Below are positions 1 through 9,744 of a stretch of DNA of 64,000 nt, one piece after another. The DNA comes from VRUE01 sp963707965 (lineage in GTDB: Bacteria; Actinomycetota; Thermoleophilia; Solirubrobacterales; 70-9). The notes under the pieces are model-generated. The model was not told the DNA's origin and did not search any database. It was given only the letters and a program-made list of their open reading frames with translations. Both the position numbers and the translations under genes were made by a program. The number at the start of each line of letters is the position of its first letter. The first letter of the stretch is position 1. Where the stretch lies: NCBI GenBank assembly GCA_963707965.1, contig CAVPRR010000006.1, positions 480,806 through 544,805 on the forward strand, read 5' to 3'.

Positions 1-37
1 CGTGCCGCGCGGGGCGAGCAGTGCGCGAGCCTGCGTG

Positions 38-1839
38 ATGGACCGCACGAATCGCAACACGGCGCTGGCCTCCGCCTTCGTCGAGGAGCTGGCTCGCTGC
101 GGGCTTCGCCGCGCGGTCCTCTCGCCCGGCTCGCGCTCCACGCCGCTTGCCGTCGCTCTCTGGCGGGCGCCGGAGGTCGACGTGACAGTCATAGTCGACG
201 AGCGCTCCGCCGCCTTCTTCGCGCTCGGCGCCGCCCAGGCGAGCGGCGCGCCGGTGGCCATTCTCTGCACGTCGGGCACGGCGGCCGCAAACTTCCATCC
301 CGCTGTGTGTGAGGCCGACCACTCGGCGCTTCCCCTGCTCGTCCTCAGCGCCGACCGTCCCCCCGAGCTGCGCGGGATCGGCGCCGGCCAGACGATCGAC
401 CAGCTGAAGCTCTACGGCTCCTCGGTGCGCTGGTTCTGCGAGGTCGGTACCCACGAGGCCGACGACGACGGCCTCCTCCACTACCGCTCGACCGCCTGCC
501 GGGCCTTTGCGGCGGCGCGCGGCGAGCCGCGCCCCGGACCGGTCCACCTCAACTTCGCCTGGCGCGAGCCGCTCGCCCCGCTGCCGGCGGAGGGGGCCGT
601 GACGGCCACAGATCCGCTCGCCCTCGAGGGCCGCGGGGAGCGGCCGCTGACCGCCGTTACGCCGATCGATGTGGAGCCGTCGCAGTTTCTGCTCGACGAG
701 GTGGCAGGGCACATCGAGGAGGCCGACATCGGCGTGATCGTCGCCGGCCGCCAGCTCGACGCCGAGCTGCGCGAGCCGCTCGCCCACCTGGCCCGCATCG
801 CCGGCTTCCCCCTCCTTGCCGAGCCGACGTCGCAACTGCGCTGCGGTCCCCATGACCGCTCCCACGTCATCACCGGGTACGACCTGCTGCTGCGCGACGA
901 GCGGTTCCGCGGAACCGCCTCGCCGGACCTCGTGCTGCGCTTCGGCGAGATGCCGACCAGCAAGCCCCTGCGTTCCTGGCTTGCCGGGTCCGGGGCGGAC
1001 CAGATCGTCGTCGATCCGCTGGCGGGCTGGAACGAGCCGACCCGCAGAGCCGCGGCGATTCTGCGCGCCGACCCGACCGAGCTGGCGGCCGGCTGGTCGG
1101 CCCGCCTCGGCGAGGAGCGTCCCGCGGCCGGCAATGTGGCTGAACGCCGAGCGCGCCGCCCGGGAGGCGATCGAGGCGGAGCTGGCTGCGCTCGACGCGC
1201 CCACCGAGCCCGGCCTGCAGCTGGCGCTCGGCTGCCCTGCACCGCGACGGCGACCTCGTCTACACCGCCTCGAGCATGCCGATCCGCGACCAGGAGTCCT
1301 TCCTGCCCAGCGGCGAGGCGGACGCACTCTTCCTCTGCAACCGCGGCACCAACGGAATCGACGGCCTCCTCTCCGCTGGGAATCGGCGCCGCCCAGGCGA
1401 CGGGCAGGCCGACCACGATCGTCACCGGCGACCTCGGCCTCCTGTACGACATCGGGGGACTCGCCGCGCTCCGCGACGTCTCGACTCCGGTGCGGATCGT
1501 CGTCATCGACAACGACGGCGGCGGCATCTTCCACTTCCTCCCCCAGGAGTCGGCGCTGGATCGCGAGCGAGTTCGAGGCCCTGCTCGGCACCCCACGCGG
1601 CGTCGACGTCGCAAAGGCCGCAGCCCTCTTCGACCTCGCTCACCACCGGCTGGAGTCCCTCGCCGACCTCCCCGACGCCCTAGAGGCCGGTACCGGCCTG
1701 ATTGAGGTGCAAGGTCGATCGCCAGACCAACGTCGCCCTCCACCGCCGCCTCGCCGCGGCGGTCGGCACTGCGATCGCCAAGCTCAGCAGGGAGATCGAT
1801 CCTGCCTCGCGATCCGGGCGAGCTGCCAGGCGGCGGTAG
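38..1839 (+). pseudogene. menD: menD, 2-succinyl-5-enolpyruvyl-6-hydroxy-3-cyclohexene-1-carboxylate synthase, frameshifted
   Basis: MenD is a ThDP enzyme that joins isochorismate and 2-oxoglutarate in menaquinone synthesis. The N-terminal half reads cleanly from ATG 38 and shows the family hallmarks SPGSRSTPL, DERSAAFFALG and CTSGTAAAN. Similarity then jumps between frames: near 1135 (into a frame reading MWLNAERAAREAIEAELAAL), near 1245 (SSMPIRDQESF), near 1370 (GIGAAQATGRP and the ThDP-site VTGDLGLLYDIGG), near 1560 (EFEALLGTPRGVDVAKAAAL) and near 1710 (NVALHRRLAAAVG), ending at TAG 1837-1839. Every segment is well conserved, so the coding potential is intact apart from about five indels. 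That pattern fits sequencing or assembly error at least as well as real decay. The isochorismate synthase gene menF lies downstream on the opposite strand. Confidence 0.85.
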
Positions 1840-1917
1840 ATGGCCACTCGATGGCTGAACAGACTCGCGACGGCAGCCGCCGTCGGCTCGAACTCCATGA
1901 TCGGGGTCCCGACGGGA

Positions 1918-3112
1918 TCATGCTCTGCACGTTCCAGCGACGAGGATCCCGGTGCCCGTCCGGAACTGCTCGTAGGCGATCCGTTCCCCGGAGGGATCCC
2001 AACTCGGGGAGTGACTGTCGATCGAACGTGGTTCGGTCAGGCGCTTGACTTCCGTTCCGTCGATTCCCATCACGGTGAGCCCACCTCGATAGAAGCCGTG
2101 GCGGCCGAGGCGTAGGTCGGATCGCCGTCCAGTAGGAGATGAAGGCGATCTGCGACCCATCTGGTGAAGACGCGTGGCACTTCCGCGAGGTAGCGAGCAC
2201 CGTCGAGCCTCTGCCTCGAGGCACATCGCAGTCGTCGACCCGTCGGATTACGTTCATCGAAGCGTCGACGCGGCCAGAATGGAACCGTCCGGGGAGAAGG
2301 ACGAGGGCGTGACTGTGGAGGCCGTTGCGCCAGGGCGTCAGGCGACGAGGTTCCCCGCCATCGACGTCGACGTCCAGGTCGTCACGCTCGCGTAGGACCA
2401 AATCTTGGGTGGGCCATCTGGTGCCGTCGATGTGGGCTCGAAGCGGCTCGCGCAAATGCGATCGTGCGACCATCTGGGGCAGAAGACCGGGCGCAAATCC
2501 TTCCCGCGGGTCCCGGCGACGGCGCGCAGACCACCGCCGTCGGACGCCGCCAGGAAGATCTCGCCGGCCATCCACCTTGCCGGGGCGGCGGGAAGGCGAG
2601 GCACCTTCCGTCCGGCGACCACGTTGGTGCGAATCCGAACTCCGGGAGCGGCCCTTTGGTGCGCAGCGTCCCGCCCGCGATCACACGCGGCCGCCCACCC
2701 GACTGGCTCGCTGTCCGAATCTCCAGATGGTTTGCGCCTCGTCGTATCGGGCATGCAAATCGCGGTTCGTCAGGCCGAGACTTTCGCGCTGCGGCCCCAC
2801 CGCGGCAAACGCAGGACCGTAGGGCGAGAGCGGCCGCGCGGTGGATCAGGATGGAATCCGGCCTGCCTCGTGACCCGGGCCGGGTTTCCACGCCGGCCTG
2901 CAGAAGATCGCTCCCATTCTCGACGGGATCTTGGTTGGGCAGGAGCCGTCGACGCCAACTACGTAGAGGTCGAGGTTCTCCTTCCTCGCACCGAGTCCAG
3001 CCGTATCACAACTCATCTTGAACCGGACGATGCGGGCGCCAGCAAGACTCCCGCCAAACCCCCCGGATGTACCGAAACACCGAGGCGGGCATTCGCCTAT
3101 TCCAGCGGTCAC
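1918..3112 (-). pseudogene. PD40/TolB-like beta-propeller protein, broken by frameshifts
   Basis: Minus-strand fragments in different frames each carry pieces of WD40-like PD40 propeller blades: NLDLYVVGVDGS near 3000, FAPTWSPDGRCLAF near 2620, EIFLAASDGGGLRAVAGT near 2550, SSPDGSQIAFISYW near 2150 and SPSWDPSGERIAYEQF near 1990. Together they look like one propeller protein of roughly 400 residues interrupted by at least three frameshifts. No function can be assigned; such proteins are often secreted or lipid-anchored and mediate protein contacts. A related intact PD40 protein lies at 13650-14672. The exact ends are uncertain because no single frame spans the gene. Confidence 0.6.
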
Positions 3113-3119
3113 GACGGGC

Positions 3120-4515
3120 TCAGTCGGCGAGCAGCGGCAGCAGGGCGCCGAGCTTGATCTCGGTCTCGGCCAGCTCGGCGGCGGGGTCCGAGCCGGCGAC
3201 GACGCCGACGCCGGCGTAGAGATGGGCGTCGCGGTCGCGGATGCAGGGCGCTGCGCAGGGCGACGCAGAATTCGCCGTCCTCGGTGGCGTCCATCCAGCC
3301 GACCGGGCCGGCGTACCAGCCGCGGTCCATCTGCTCCAGCTCGGCGATCGCCGCGGCGGCGGCGGGCCAGGGCTCACCTCCGACCGCTGGAGTCGGGTGC
3401 AGCAGGCCGGCCAGCGCGACCGCCGAGCGCGACTCGGCCAGCTGGGCGAGGACCGGCGTCGCCAGATGCTGGATGTTTGCGACCTTGACGATCTCCGGTT
3501 CCGTCGCCGCCTCGACCCACACCGCATGCGGGCGCAGGGTGCGGACGATCCGCGCGGTGACGATGCGCTGCTCGCGGCGGTTCTTGTCGCTGCGCAGCAG
3601 CTGCTCGCCGAGGTGGTCGTCGACGGCCGGGTCGGAGCTGCGCCGGGTCGAGCCGGCGAGGGCAACGGTGGAGACGCTGGCGCCGGAGCGGCGAACCAGC
3701 AGCTCCGGGCTGGCGCCGAGGAAGGCGGCCTGCGGAGTGCCGCAGCAGAAGCAGAAGCAGTCGGGAACTGCTCGCGCATCGAGCCGAAGACGGCGGCGGG
3801 CTCGTGCGCCGAGGCGCCGGCGACGACCACCTCGCGGGCAAGCACCACCTTGCTCATCTCCCCCGCGCCGATCCGCTCCGTCGCCGCAGCCACGGAGCGC
3901 TCGAAGTCGCCGCGGGGGCCGGGCGCTGCGAATCTCCGGGCGCGCCGTCAGGTGCGGGTCGAGCAGCGGCAATGGGCTGCCGCGCAGACCGGACAGTCGA
4001 GCCTCCAGCGCGGCGCCCTCCTCAGCAGGGTCGTCGCCAGGCCGAGGATCGCGTTGAGCGTGAGAAACGTCTCCTCGCCGCTGCGACAGAGCGACAGCTC
4101 CGGCAGGACCATCGAGCCGGGCGAGAGCGAGGACCAGTTAGAGGAGGCGCCGCCGGTCTGGTCGAAGGCGAACCCGCCGAGCCAGACCACGCCGGCGCCT
4201 GCGGGAAGCCGGCTTGGCTCGTCGAGCGATCGCATCCCTCCCCGTCCGCAGGCACTCCTCGGCTACGTCGGCGAAGCGTTCGTCCCCGCGAGAGGCGGCC
4301 TCATGGGCGACCCCAAGGCCCGCTAATGCAAACCCGCGATCGGGCTGCTCCCAGCAGAACCAGCGGTCCGATGCCAACCGCGAGGCGAACATCGTCGCGC
4401 AGGGATCCTCGACGTCGACCTCCACGGTGACGCTGACGAGGGTTCTCCTACCTCTGGCGAGAGCACGGTCGACCGCGGGTCGGAGACTAGGGGTCAGCTG
4501 GTCGGCGACGCCCAC
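3120..4515 (-). pseudogene. menF: menF-type isochorismate synthase, frameshifted
   Basis: This gene encodes a chorismate-binding enzyme that makes isochorismate, the MenD substrate. From a probable GTG at 4515 the N-terminus (TLVSVTVEVDVEDP, RWFCWEQPDRGFALAGLGVA) runs in one frame. It shifts near 4240 to GVVWLGGFAFDQTG, then near 3890 to MSKVVLAREVVVAGAS, near 3770 to FLGASPELLVRRSG and the catalytic-core LAGSTRR...NIQHLATPV...LHPTPAVGG, and near 3250 to LYAGVGVVAGSDPAAELAETEIK, with a stop at 3120. These are the expected blocks of the MenF/EntC family in the right order, so this is one gene with about four indels. It is the third consecutive broken gene at the left edge. Confidence 0.82.
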
Positions 4516-4650
4516 AGATCTCTTACAACGGCTGTCTGACTAGGAAATGACCCGGCATAGGCGCTGCCAGACAAGGACGCAGGTCGCCGGAATAGTTGGC
4601 TATTTCGGTGACCGAGGACGCCGTATGGCAGCGATCTGAGTCCGTCATTT

Positions 4651-5196
4651 TCAGTCGGACCCGCGGGAGATGGCGATCTCGCCCGTCCGGACCATCTCGA
4701 TCAGGCCGTGGGGGCGGATCATCCGCTCGAAGGCCTCGATCTTGTCGGCCGAGCCGGTCACCTCGATCGTCATCGTGCGGCGCGCCACGTCGATGATCCT
4801 CGCGCGGAAGATCTCGGCGAACTGGATGATCTCCGCCCGGTTCTCGACGGCGGCGGACACCTTGAACATCGCCATCTCCCGGGCGACCGTCTCCTCGGGC
4901 TCCATGTCGCGGATCTTCAGGACGTTGACCAGCTTGTGGAGCTGCTTGGTCACCTGGTCGATCGGGTGGACGGCGCCGTCGAGCGTCAGGGTGATCCGCG
5001 AGATGCTGGGGTCATCCGTCGGCCCGACTGCGAGCGTGTCGATGTTGAAGCCGCGTCGCGAGAACAGCCCTGCGATCCGCGCCAGCACGCCAGGCTTGTT
5101 CTCGACCAGGATCGAGAGGATGTGCTTTCGCCCGCTCAGCTGCCCGGGCACCCGCAGGTCCTCCAGTTTCACCAGCTCGGGGGTCCCGGCCTCCAT
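4651..5196 (-). CDS. ilvN: Acetolactate synthase small (regulatory) subunit IlvN
   Basis: IlvN is the 181-residue ACT-domain regulatory subunit of acetohydroxyacid synthase. It binds the large subunit and usually confers valine feedback inhibition. The N-terminal ACT domain is clear (HILSILVENKPGVLARIAGLFSRRGFNIDTLAVGPT) — shown here as two adjoining parts: HILSILVENKPGVLARIAGL then FSRRGFNIDTLAVGPT. The C-terminal domain contains REMAMFKVSA and TMTIEVTGSADKIEAFE. ATG 5196 overlaps the ilvB stop by one base (TGATG), indicating translational coupling. The product is full length for the family. The gene is followed after 135 bp by the damaged menF on the same strand. Confidence 0.96.
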   Translation of the reverse strand: MEAGTPELVKLEDLRVPGQLSGRKHILSILVENKPGVLARIAGLFSRRGFNIDTLAVGPTDDPSISRITLTLDGAVHPIDQVTKQLHKLVNVLKIRDMEPEETVAREMAMFKVSAAVENRAEIIQFAEIFRARIIDVARRTMTIEVTGSADKIEAFERMIRPHGLIEMVRTGEIAISRGSD

Positions 5197-6875
5197 CAGC
5201 CCACCATGTCCCTTGCCGCGGCGCCGGCCGGGATCATCGGGAAGCAGTTCTCCTCCTTGACGACGCGCACGTCGAGCAGGACCGGCCCCTCGGTCTCCAG
5301 CGCCTTGACCATCGTCTCCTCGACGTCGGCGGCGTCCTCGCAGCGCATCCCGGTCGCGCCAAACGCCTCGGCAAGCTTCACCCAATCGGGGCTGGGACCC
5401 ATCTCGACCGAGCTGTAGCGGCGGTCCCAGAACAACTCCTGCCACTGGCGGACCATGCCCATGTAGCCGTTGTTCATCAGGAAGACCTTGACGGGGATCT
5501 CTTCGGTCACGCAGGTGGCGAGCTCCTGGCAGGTCATCGCAAGGCTGCCGTCGCCGGCGAGGCAGACAACCGTCTCCTCGGGGCACGCGACCTTCGCCCC
5601 GATTGCCGCCGGAAGCCCGAAGCCCATCGTGCCCAGCCCGCCGGAGTTGATCCAGCGGCGGGGCCTGTCGAAGCCGTAGTACTGCGCCGCCCACATCTGG
5701 TGCTGGCCGACGTCGGAGGTGACGATCGCGTCGCCCTGCGTTGCCCGGTGCATCGCCTCGACCATCAGCTGCGGCTTGATCTCGCCGTCCTTGCTGGGTT
5801 CGTAGCTGAGGGGGTACTCCTTCTGCCAGGCGTGGATCTGCTTCCACCAGCCGTCGAGGCGAGAGGAGTCGGTCTGCAGCGCCCGGTATTCGCGGGTCAG
5901 CTGCGGCAGCACCAGCTTGGCGTCTCCCACGATCGGGATGTGAGCCGGAACGTTCTTCGAGATCTCCGCCGGGTCGACGTCGATGTGGATGAACTTGGCG
6001 CGCGGGGCGAACTCCGAGAGCTTGCCGGTGATCCGATCGTCGAAGCGAGCGCCGATCGCGACGATCAGGTCGGCCTCGTCCATCGCATAGTTCGCGGTGC
6101 GGGTGCCGTGCATGCCGAGCATTCCCAGCCACTGCTCATGGGAAGCCGGGAACGCACCCAGGCCCATCAAGGTCGAGGTGACCGGGAAGGGGTCGCACGT
6201 CGCCAGCTCGCGCAGCTCCTCGGAGGCGTTTGCGTTGACGACCCCGCCGCCCGTGTAGAGGACCGGCTGCCTCGCGTTGGCGAGCGCTTTGGCGGCGATC
6301 CTGACCTGTTTGATGTTGCCTTCGCTGGAGGGCTTGTAGCCGCTCAGCTCGACCGGCTCGGTGCGCGGCGCGTAGTCGATGTCGGCCCGCGACAGGTCCT
6401 GCGGCACGTCGATCAAGACCGGCCCCGGCCGGCCGGTGGAGGCGATGTGGAATGCCTCGTGGACGTACTCCGGGATCTGGCGCGGGTCGGCGACCTGCAG
6501 CGAGTGCTTCACGAAGGGCAGGGTCGCGCCGAGGATGTCCGCCTCCTGGAAGCCGTCGGTGCCGATCAGCTCGGTCCGCACCTGGCCGGTGACGAAGACG
6601 GTCGGCACCGAATCCATCATCGCATCGGCAATCGCCGTGACCAGATTGGTCGCACCAGGGCCAGAGGTGGCGAAGGCGACGCCGACCCGGCCCGAGGCCT
6701 TGGCATAGCCCTCCGCCGCGTGACCGCCACCCTGCTCGTGGCGAACCTGGATGTGGCGGAAGTCGGTATCGACCAGCGCGTCGTAGGTCGGCAGGTTGGC
6801 GCCGCCGGGGATGCCGAATATGTGCTCGACCCCCTCGGCCTTGAGGCTTTCCATCAACGCGTCCGCGGCTCTCAT
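5196..6875 (-). CDS. ilvB: Acetolactate synthase large (catalytic) subunit IlvB
   Basis: This 559-residue ThDP- and FAD-dependent enzyme catalyses the first common step of branched-chain amino-acid synthesis (pyruvate to acetolactate or acetohydroxybutyrate). The N-terminal PYR domain holds the catalytic glutamate region VRHEQGGGHAAEGYAKASG. The middle domain has FAD-contact sequence around MLGMHGTRTANYAM. The C-terminal ThDP motif is GDGSLAMTCQELAT through NNGYMGMVRQWQELF. The gene starts 49 bp after sqdB on the same strand and overlaps ilvN by one base, so sqdB-ilvB-ilvN may be cotranscribed. No leader peptide, attenuator or T-box fits in the 49-bp gap. Confidence 0.97.
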   Translation of the reverse strand: MRAADALMESLKAEGVEHIFGIPGGANLPTYDALVDTDFRHIQVRHEQGGGHAAEGYAKASGRVGVAFATSGPGATNLVTAIADAMMDSVPTVFVTGQVRTELIGTDGFQEADILGATLPFVKHSLQVADPRQIPEYVHEAFHIASTGRPGPVLIDVPQDLSRADIDYAPRTEPVELSGYKPSSEGNIKQVRIAAKALANARQPVLYTGGGVVNANASEELRELATCDPFPVTSTLMGLGAFPASHEQWLGMLGMHGTRTANYAMDEADLIVAIGARFDDRITGKLSEFAPRAKFIHIDVDPAEISKNVPAHIPIVGDAKLVLPQLTREYRALQTDSSRLDGWWKQIHAWQKEYPLSYEPSKDGEIKPQLMVEAMHRATQGDAIVTSDVGQHQMWAAQYYGFDRPRRWINSGGLGTMGFGLPAAIGAKVACPEETVVCLAGDGSLAMTCQELATCVTEEIPVKVFLMNNGYMGMVRQWQELFWDRRYSSVEMGPSPDWVKLAEAFGATGMRCEDAADVEETMVKALETEGPVLLDVRVVKEENCFPMIPAGAAARDMVG

Positions 6876-6924
6876 CGGACTCGCGATGGTACCAGCGGGC
6901 CCGCGCCCGGCCTGCGGGGCGGAC

Positions 6925-8100
6925 CTATGCCTGGCCTGCAGGGGATTTGGAGGGGTCCCAACGGGTGTGGGGATCGATCGAGCTCTCGATCACATGGCCC
7001 TTGTAGCGCTGGATAGCGTGGATGATCGACTCGATCAGCTCCTCTTTGAGCAGGGTGGGCTTCAGCCCGAGGTCCAGCAGCTTGGTGTGGGAGGCGTTGT
7101 AGTAGTGGTCTTCGAGCTCCACCCGCGGGTTCGCCACGTGCTCGATCGCCACCGAGTAGCCGAGGTGCTCGCCGGCATGCCTGACGAGCTCGGCCAGCTC
7201 GCTGACGGAGAACTGCTCGGTGAACTGGTTGAAGACGCGGAATTCGCCTCGCTCGGCCGGATTTTCGACCGCCAGCCCGACACACTGCAGCGTGTCTCGA
7301 ATGTTGAGGAAGCCCCGCGTCTGCCCGCCGGTGCCATAGACGGTGAGCGGGTGGCCGATCACAGCCTGCACGCAGAAGCGGTTGAGAACCGTGCCGAAGA
7401 CCTCGTCGTAGTCAAAGCGGGTGATGAGGCGCTCGTCGCGCACCGTCTCCTCGGTCTCTATCCCGTAGACGACGCCCTGGTTCAGGTCGGTGGCGCGCAA
7501 CCCCCAGGTCCGGCAGGCGAAGTGCAGGTTGGTCGAGTCGTGGACCTTGGAGCAGTGATACAGCGAGCCGGGCAGCTTTGGGAAGGGCAGGGTGTCGGTG
7601 CGACCCTTGTGGGAGATCTCAATGAAGCCCTCCTCGATGTCGATGTTGGGGGTGCCGTACTCCCCCATCGTTCCCAGCTTCACCAGGTGGCAGTCGGGGA
7701 CGTGGTCGCGCAGCGAGAAGAGCAGGTTGAGCGTCCCGATCACGTTGGTGTACTGCGTCTCGACCGCGCGCTCCCGGGACATCATCGAGTAGGGCGCCGA
7801 GGGCTGCTCCCCGTAGTGGATCACCGCCTCGGGGCGGACCTCGGCCACGACCTCGTCGAGGAACTCGCCGTCCTCGACCGGGCCGACGTAGCGGCGGATC
7901 TGCAAGCCGGAGATCTCGCGCCAGGCCTCGATCCGCTCGTCGAGCGCGCGGATAGGAGTCAGGGAATCGGTCCCGTGCTCCTGATGCCAGCGGCGGCGGG
8001 AGAAGTTGTCGACGACAGCCACCTCGTTACCGCCGGCCGAAAACCTCAGGGCCGTCGGCCAGCCCAGGTAGCCGTCCCCCCCGAGGATGAGAACGCGCAT
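6925..8100 (-). CDS. sqdB: UDP-sulfoquinovose synthase (SqdB/SQD1-like)
   Basis: This 391-residue extended short-chain dehydrogenase is predicted to convert UDP-glucose plus sulfite to UDP-sulfoquinovose, the head-group donor of sulfolipid. The NAD-binding motif GGDGYLG is at residues 7-13 and the catalytic YxxxK is in YHCSKVHDS. SQD1-specific blocks recalled from the plant enzyme are present: HYGEQPSAPYSM, KLGTMGEYGTPNIDIEEG, NRFCVQAVIGHPLTVYG, GGQTRGFLNIRDT and FRVFNQFTEQFSV. ATG 8100 is chosen because the Rossmann strand MRVLILGGDGYLG begins there; the frame is open further upstream. It is divergent from the glycosyltransferase at 8178, with a 77-bp shared region. No sulfolipid glycosyltransferase is recognisable beside it. 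Confidence 0.92.
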   Translation of the reverse strand: MRVLILGGDGYLGWPTALRFSAGGNEVAVVDNFSRRRWHQEHGTDSLTPIRALDERIEAWREISGLQIRRYVGPVEDGEFLDEVVAEVRPEAVIHYGEQPSAPYSMMSRERAVETQYTNVIGTLNLLFSLRDHVPDCHLVKLGTMGEYGTPNIDIEEGFIEISHKGRTDTLPFPKLPGSLYHCSKVHDSTNLHFACRTWGLRATDLNQGVVYGIETEETVRDERLITRFDYDEVFGTVLNRFCVQAVIGHPLTVYGTGGQTRGFLNIRDTLQCVGLAVENPAERGEFRVFNQFTEQFSVSELAELVRHAGEHLGYSVAIEHVANPRVELEDHYYNASHTKLLDLGLKPTLLKEELIESIIHAIQRYKGHVIESSIDPHTRWDPSKSPAGQA

Positions 8101-8177
8101 AGGTCGCGGCAGGGTACCGGACGAGCGGGAATCGCGGGCAACCGGAATGCCCCCACAGCGCCATAGCATCTGCCCCG

Positions 8178-9659
8178 ATGGCGTCGACATTGGTTGCGCG
8201 AAACGGGGGGCGTGTCGGGATCGCCGCCCTGGCGGCGATCCTCCTGCTCGGCCTGGGGTTGCGGGCCGACTACGCCTGGGAGGGCCGGGCGCCGGTCTTC
8301 GACGCGGTCGCCTACGGCCGCATCGCGGAGAACCTAGAGCGCGGCGAGGGCTTCACGCTCGGCAGGGCTGCGACCCAACCCGCCAGCAACTACTCGCCCG
8401 GGCTGCCGCTGCTGGCGGCCGGCCTCTACGGGCTGAGCGGCGGCAAGCACGAACGGCTCGCCCGCCTCGCACTGGCCCTCATCGGCTCCCTCTCGATCCT
8501 CTTTGCCTACCTGATCGGCCGCCGCCTCTCGGGACCCGCGGCCGGACTGATCGGCGCCGCGGCGGTGGCCGTCTATCCCGCTCTCCTCGAGTACCAGGGC
8601 ATGCTGATGGGCGAGCCCCTGGCCGCAACCCTTCTCTCCGGGGCGGCGCTGTCGATGCTCTGGGCGGCGGGCCCCGAATCAGCCGGCGGGGGCGCGGCTG
8701 GCGCACCGCGCTGGCTCGTCCCTGGGCTCTTGCTCGGGGCGCTCGCGCTGATTCGGCCGGAGTACCTGGGCATATCGGCCCTCCTGGCATTGGTCGTCGC
8801 AGCTCGTCGCCCGCTCGCCTGGCGCGCGAACCTCGCCGGCGCGGGAGCGCTGCTGGCCGGCGTCGCCGTCGTCGTCGCTCCCTGGACGATTCGCAATGCG
8901 GTCGCGCTCGACCGCTTCGTCCCGGTTTCCTCCGGGGGCGGCCAGGTGCTCTTCGCCGGCTCCTACATGCCGTCCGGCGGCGACCCCGAACGCGTCGGGC
9001 GCGAGGTCCTCGAGCGCCACCCCGGATTGACCCGCAGGCTGGCCGCAAGGTACCTGCCGCCCGAGGCGCCCTCCGTTCTGCCACCCGAAGGGCCCTCCGT
9101 TCTGCCACCCAACGCACCGGGCCTGCCACCCAACGCAGCGAGCGCGGCCGGGGGCGGTCCTGTTCTGCACAGGGAAAGGGAAGCGCCACCCATCGATGCC
9201 GTCCTTGCCGATGTCCGCCTCGAGCAGATCCTTGCCGCCCTTGCATCGCAGCGCTTTCCCGACCTCGAATCCGACCGGGCGCTGGCGCGAATGGGCCGCG
9301 AACGGCTTTGGGACGACATCGTGGAGGAACCGCTGGGCTACACCGGCTTCGTCGCCGCCAAGGTGGCGCGAACCTGGTTTCGCGGTCCCCGCGATGTGAT
9401 GCATCGTCCGGCTTGGGAGGCGCTGCATTGGGCGCTGCTCGCCCTCGTCCTGCTGGGTCTGGCCATGCTCGCGCGGCGACGGCCCTGGGAGGCCCTGCTG
9501 CTGGGCGCTGTCCTCGTCTCGGTCACGGCGGTGGCTGCCCTGCTCGTCGCCTCCCCCCGGCGCGTGCTGGTGGCGATGCCGCTGGTCGCCGCGCTGGCGG
9601 GGGTCGGCGCCGTCTGCGCATGGGAGTGGCTGCGGAAGGAATGGCGCAGCCGGCCTTGA
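8178..9659 (+). CDS. Polytopic membrane glycosyltransferase (GT39/ArnT-PMT-like), copy 1
   Basis: A 493-residue integral membrane protein with about ten hydrophobic segments. It resembles the PMT/ArnT superfamily, which transfers sugars from polyprenyl phosphate on the outer face of the membrane. The acidic residue typical of the first external loop lies in PVFDAVAYGRIAENLERGEG, and the sequence continues with SNYSPGLPLL. It is a paralogue of the next gene: both share RPEYL, the block PWTIRNAVALDRFVPVSSGGG or its PWTVRNAVVLDR equivalent, and a DSALAR or DRALAR segment. A proline-rich repeated insert (residues about 292-320) is absent from the paralogue. The sugar and acceptor are unknown. Confidence 0.8.
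   Translation: MASTLVARNGGRVGIAALAAILLLGLGLRADYAWEGRAPVFDAVAYGRIAENLERGEGFTLGRAATQPASNYSPGLPLLAAGLYGLSGGKHERLARLALALIGSLSILFAYLIGRRLSGPAAGLIGAAAVAVYPALLEYQGMLMGEPLAATLLSGAALSMLWAAGPESAGGGAAGAPRWLVPGLLLGALALIRPEYLGISALLALVVAARRPLAWRANLAGAGALLAGVAVVVAPWTIRNAVALDRFVPVSSGGGQVLFAGSYMPSGGDPERVGREVLERHPGLTRRLAARYLPPEAPSVLPPEGPSVLPPNAPGLPPNAASAAGGGPVLHREREAPPIDAVLADVRLEQILAALASQRFPDLESDRALARMGRERLWDDIVEEPLGYTGFVAAKVARTWFRGPRDVMHRPAWEALHWALLALVLLGLAMLARRRPWEALLLGAVLVSVTAVAALLVASPRRVLVAMPLVAALAGVGAVCAWEWLRKEWRSRP
9051..9141 (+). repeat. In-frame proline-rich tandem repeat in glycosyltransferase copy 1
   Basis: Four degenerate units built on CTGCC(A/G)CCC(A/G)A encode L-P-P-E/N steps (LPPEAPSV, LPPEGPSV, LPPNAPG, LPPNAAS). 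The two 21-bp units around CCCTCCGTTCTGCCACCC are nearly identical. The segment sits in a predicted extramembrane loop and is missing from the neighbouring paralogue. Confidence 0.75.
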
Positions 9660-9671
9660 CCCCCTCCAAAT

Positions 9672-9700
9672 CGTGGTGAACGCTCCCACGTGGTGAACGC
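9672..9700. repeat. Two 12-bp direct repeats upstream of glycosyltransferase copy 2
   Basis: CGTGGTGAACGC occurs at 9672-9683 and again at 9689-9700, a 17-bp phase, in the 85-bp gap before the start at 9745. Spacing and position would suit a regulator binding one face of the helix, but no regulator can be named. It could equally be a simple duplication. Confidence 0.4.
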
Positions 9701-9744
9701 CGGCTGCGGCTGCGAACGCAGGCTCCGGGATAGCCTGCCCGGCC

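Noticed and set aside
6876..6924. Leader peptide or attenuator for ilvBN
   Set aside because: The 49-bp gap to sqdB is too short and contains no branched-chain codon run or terminator hairpin.
9051..9141. Possible CRISPR-like array
   Set aside because: Repeats are in-frame tandem codon repeats without spacers; no cas genes occur anywhere in the window.
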